Below, one piece after another: positions 37,680-39,047 of a stretch of 39,047 nt of DNA. Made by a program: the position numbers and the translations under genes. The DNA comes from a virus, in the IMG/VR virus record IMGVR_UViG_3300026142_000011, positions 1 to 39,047 of that record; one strand, given 5' to 3'. The notes under the pieces are model-generated. The model was given only the letters and a program-made list of their open reading frames with translations. It had not been told where the DNA came from and ran no database searches. Each line of letters begins with the position of its first letter. Within the stretch, counting starts at the first letter, position 1.

Positions 37680-37856
37680 GGTTTTACCTTGGGACCAGGA
37701 GGCATGGTTTGACATACAGTACAGCTTTGCTTTTCGATGCTGCAAAACCCGTGGCCACCTTTTATTGCAGGTAGGCATAGAGCTCACTGTCTCCCACTCC
37801 TGGTCTCAAGATAAAAACTTACACAATCTACGGCAAATTGTAGGTTTTTTACCGAA
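37680..37856 (+). ncRNA. Predicted plus-strand structured RNA with 14-bp closing stem
   Basis: 37688-37701 pairs with 37797-37810 over 14 bp. One pair (37692 with 37806) is G-U on the plus strand but A-C on the minus strand, so plus is the functional strand. Inside are GTGG/CCCAC-type and ACCT/AGGT hairpins, plus TTTGC/GCAAA. ACAGT (near 37716) and ACTGT (near 37785) could form a further long-range pairing. A plus-strand terminator follows. The promoter is weak (TATTAC near 37670). Confidence 0.5.
37826..37856 (+). terminator. Terminator of the plus-strand structured RNA
   Basis: AATCTAC pairs with GTAGGTT (7 bp including one U-G wobble that exists only on plus), 8-nt loop, followed by TTTT. 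An alternative TTGTAG/CTACAA hairpin overlaps it, so a switch between two folds is possible. Confidence 0.5.
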
Positions 37857-37867
37857 ATCTACAACTT

Positions 37868-38219
37868 AAAGCGACAGGCAGGATCTCTCGATATTACGAG
37901 TGGGCCAACACTAGGATAGCCTCAAGTACGACGTTCCCTCCCGCCCTATACCTAGCAAGGTTATAACGGATTTTTAAAGGGGTTTGCTTCCTGCTACGTT
38001 CGTCTTCTGCCGCTTTGAATCCAGGAACGCTAGCCTTGCACTAGTACGGATTGTTCACGGGCGAAGCCGCGTGATCTCTCGTTCCTGTTAAGTCACTTCG
38101 CCCAGAGTCGAACTGGGATGGGTTTTACAGTGAACGTTACACCGTACCCCTTGGATTTGGCCAAACCATCAGTTTCTTCAACTGTAGGCAATTATGCGAT
38201 CCGCTCGTCTCGAAGTGAC
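37868..38219 (-). ncRNA. Predicted large multi-domain minus-strand RNA (~350 nt)
   Basis: Three consecutive closed domains with no ORF. Domain 1 is tRNA-like (38093-38218). Domain 2 has 8 perfect closing pairs, 38022-38029 with 38080-38087, and an inner CACG/CGTG hairpin. Domain 3 is closed by 37868-37873 with 38011-38016 and GCAG/CTGC (37878-37881, 38007-38010), and has a 9-bp inner stem 37911-37919 with 37946-37955 (one bulged A). A promoter places the start within a few bases of domain 1. It reads toward the HNH gene. Size and packing recall large ornate phage RNAs such as GOLLD and ROOL, but I cannot match either. Confidence 0.5.
38093..38218 (-). ncRNA. tRNA-like domain with canonical T-arm and acceptor-like stem
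   Basis: Minus strand: TCACTTCG (38218-38211) pairs with CGAAGTGA (38100-38093), 8 bp. Directly inside its 3' strand lies CCCAG-UUCGACU-CUGGG (38117-38101), a 5-bp stem with a 7-nt T-loop of consensus type, at the same spacing as in a true tRNA. Also CAGTT-GAAGA-AACTG and ACGGTG-UAACGUU-CACTGT, whose G-U pair exists only on minus. Total ~124 nt with no normal D-arm or anticodon loop and no CCA. A tRNA mimic is likelier than a working tRNA. Confidence 0.5.
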
Positions 38220-38225
38220 AGATCA

Positions 38226-38271
38226 ACAATACACCAGGCATATTTACAAATCAATAATCTGACCATATAAT
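38226..38271. promoter_or_regulatory. Divergent promoter pair for the large RNA and the early operon
   Basis: Plus: TTTACA (38243-38248), 17-nt spacer, TATAAT (38266-38271, perfect). Its start should fall on or next to the ATG at 38278, so the mRNA would be leaderless. Minus: TTGATT (38254-38249), 17-nt spacer, TATTGT (38231-38226), starting near 38219 at the first stem of the large RNA. The two -35 boxes lie next to each other. Confidence 0.6.
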
Positions 38272-38277
38272 CGAACC

Positions 38278-38514
38278 ATGGATGAAGAAGAAATTATTAA
38301 GAGATACATTTCCCAGAAACAGTCTGCCTATGCAGATCGGTTGTGGAAAAAGTTTCCTACCATCGCCTCACGTAGGGAGCGGCTGGCTTCTGCCCACTAT
38401 GTGAGGCAGCTGAGACTCTATGGCAAAGAGTTGGCTGACTCGTGGTTAAAGGAAAAGTTCCCTGATTCCTGGGAGCAAATGTTAGAATCCCCTTCTTTTA
38501 AACGGCTCTCCTAG
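38278..38514 (+). CDS. Hypothetical early protein, probably from a leaderless mRNA
   Basis: 78 aa, charged and helical (DEEEIIKRYISQKQSAYADR, later RLASAHYVRQLRLYG). TATAAT ends six bases before the ATG, and no Shine-Dalgarno site exists. First gene of the plus-strand operon. No family recognised; could be an early host-takeover or regulatory protein. Confidence 0.7.
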   Translation: MDEEEIIKRYISQKQSAYADRLWKKFPTIASRRERLASAHYVRQLRLYGKELADSWLKEKFPDSWEQMLESPSFKRLS

Positions 38515-38540
38515 CTCGTATCTGCATACAGTGTATGTAA

Positions 38541-38569
38541 TTAACTTGACAGTTATATGCCGGTATATT
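38541..38569 (+). promoter_or_regulatory. Predicted erf promoter
   Basis: TTAACT (38541-38546), 17-nt spacer, TATATT (38564-38569, five of six). A perfect TTGACA at 38546-38551 with a weak TAAGGT at 38569-38574 is an overlapping alternative. The start near 38576 gives a 26-base leader before ATG 38602. Confidence 0.5.
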
Positions 38570-38601
38570 AAGGTAAGAGCACCTAGCACTAAGAAGACCT
38601 C

Positions 38602-39047
38602 ATGAGCTACGAACAATCAGATTCAATCAAAGAGCTAGCGCTTGCTCTGGTTAAGTTCCACAGAGAGGTCGGAACTATTAAAAAGGATGCTAAAAACCCG
38701 TTCTTTAAAAGTAATTACGCCTCTCTCTCCAACATCCTGGACGCGGTAGAAGATCCTCTCTCCAACAATGGTTTGGTGGTCGTACAGATCCCTGACGGGG
38801 AAAACAGCCTTTTGACCCAACTGATGCATGACGCTTCGGGAGAATGGTTGCGCGCTTCGTACATTATGCCGGTCAAAGAAGCCAACAATCCGCAGGCGGT
38901 AGGATCAGCTATTACCTACGCTCGCCGGTACGCGCTCGCTGCCATTTTAAGCCTCAATATTGAGGATGATGACGCGCATAAGGCATCACAACCTCCTGTC
39001 GCTGCACGGCCCGCTACAACGCATTCTGAGCAGTTACCGACCTATAC
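38602..39047 (+). CDS. erf: ERF-family single-strand annealing protein, 5' part (runs off the end, continues at base 1/128)
   Basis: Begins MSYEQSDSIKELALALVKFH. The ERF core shows FFKSNYASLSNILDAVEDPL (residues 34-53) and the signature GSAITYARRYALAAILSL (101-118), followed by an acidic EDDDA. ERF proteins anneal complementary single strands and form rings on DNA, aiding genome circularisation and recombination, which suits a genome packaged with terminal redundancy. Joined to 128-374 the protein is 230 aa. AAGAAG upstream is a weak ribosome site. Confidence 0.93.
   Translation, partial: MSYEQSDSIKELALALVKFHREVGTIKKDAKNPFFKSNYASLSNILDAVEDPLSNNGLVVVQIPDGENSLLTQLMHDASGEWLRASYIMPVKEANNPQAVGSAITYARRYALAAILSLNIEDDDAHKASQPPVAARPATTHSEQLPTY
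38921..39047. repeat. Right copy of 127-bp terminal direct repeat (circular assembly overlap)
   Basis: Exact copy of bases 1-127. Removing one copy closes the map at 38,920 bp and restores an uninterrupted 230-codon ERF gene across the junction. Confidence 0.97.

Noticed and set aside
38093-38218. Functional tRNA-Phe
   Set aside because: GAA sits in a 5-nt loop and the element is about 48 nt too long; it has no standard D-arm and no CCA end, so it is called tRNA-like only.
1-39047. CRISPR array, insertion sequence, integrase or toxin-antitoxin genes
   Set aside because: I saw no spaced direct repeats, transposase motifs or recombinase motifs; the only mobile-type genes are HNH endonucleases.

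Overview
This window is a complete small double-stranded DNA phage genome in a circular assembly. Its first 127 bases (1-127) are repeated exactly at its end (38921-39047), so the unique genome is 38,920 bp. The ERF recombinase gene is cut by the linearisation: its 5' part is at 38602-39047 and its 3' part runs to 374. The structural genes point to a short-tailed (podovirus-like) phage. There is a small and a large terminase subunit, a P22-sized portal (698 aa), an acidic scaffold, an SU10-type major capsid protein, a short head-to-tail adaptor, a beta-propeller-like tail protein, and two large internal/ejection proteins (418 and 1570 aa). I see no tape measure, tail tube or sheath. I also see no integrase, CI-type repressor, DNA polymerase, primase or helicase, so the phage is probably lytic and host-dependent for replication. 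The host cannot be fixed from sequence. TGA is used as a stop, promoters look sigma70-like, and Shine-Dalgarno sites are mostly weak.

Layout. (1) Plus strand, about 38,240 through the junction to 2,745: a recombination/early operon with a 78-aa protein, ERF annealing protein, a 107-aa HGEVTGHSHR protein, a DUF6745-like protein, a zinc ribbon, three small unknowns and a VRR-NUC nuclease. (2) 2,731-3,614 minus: two HNH-type genes. (3) 3,720-3,970: a predicted minus-strand structured RNA and terminator. (4) 3,975-14,805 minus: holin, amidase, a small lysis accessory, fibre and SGNH-esterase tailspike proteins, and the two ejection proteins. (5) 14,806-15,855: a plus-strand CAP-domain moron followed by two predicted non-coding RNAs with back-to-back promoters. 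(6) 15,856-31,406 minus: a basic repeat protein, tail and adaptor genes, a glycosyltransferase/methyltransferase cassette, capsid, scaffold, portal and terminase, interrupted by two HNH genes. (7) 31,446-36,100 minus: a run of very small early genes, many coupled by ATGA overlaps, including YopX and an excisionase-like HTH, with one HNH insertion. (8) 36,100-38,280: a control region with tandem promoters, several predicted structured RNAs (one tRNA-like), two HNH genes and a small membrane protein.

The most unusual features are the number of predicted independent structured RNA units in so small a genome, the seven HNH-type homing-endonuclease-like genes, and the GT-TPR-GT fusion with a methyltransferase inside the virion operon. 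The two short RNAs at 15,765-15,837 and 36,339-36,392 share one hairpin architecture with a compensatory base change. All RNA structures and promoters here were found by eye and not by folding software.
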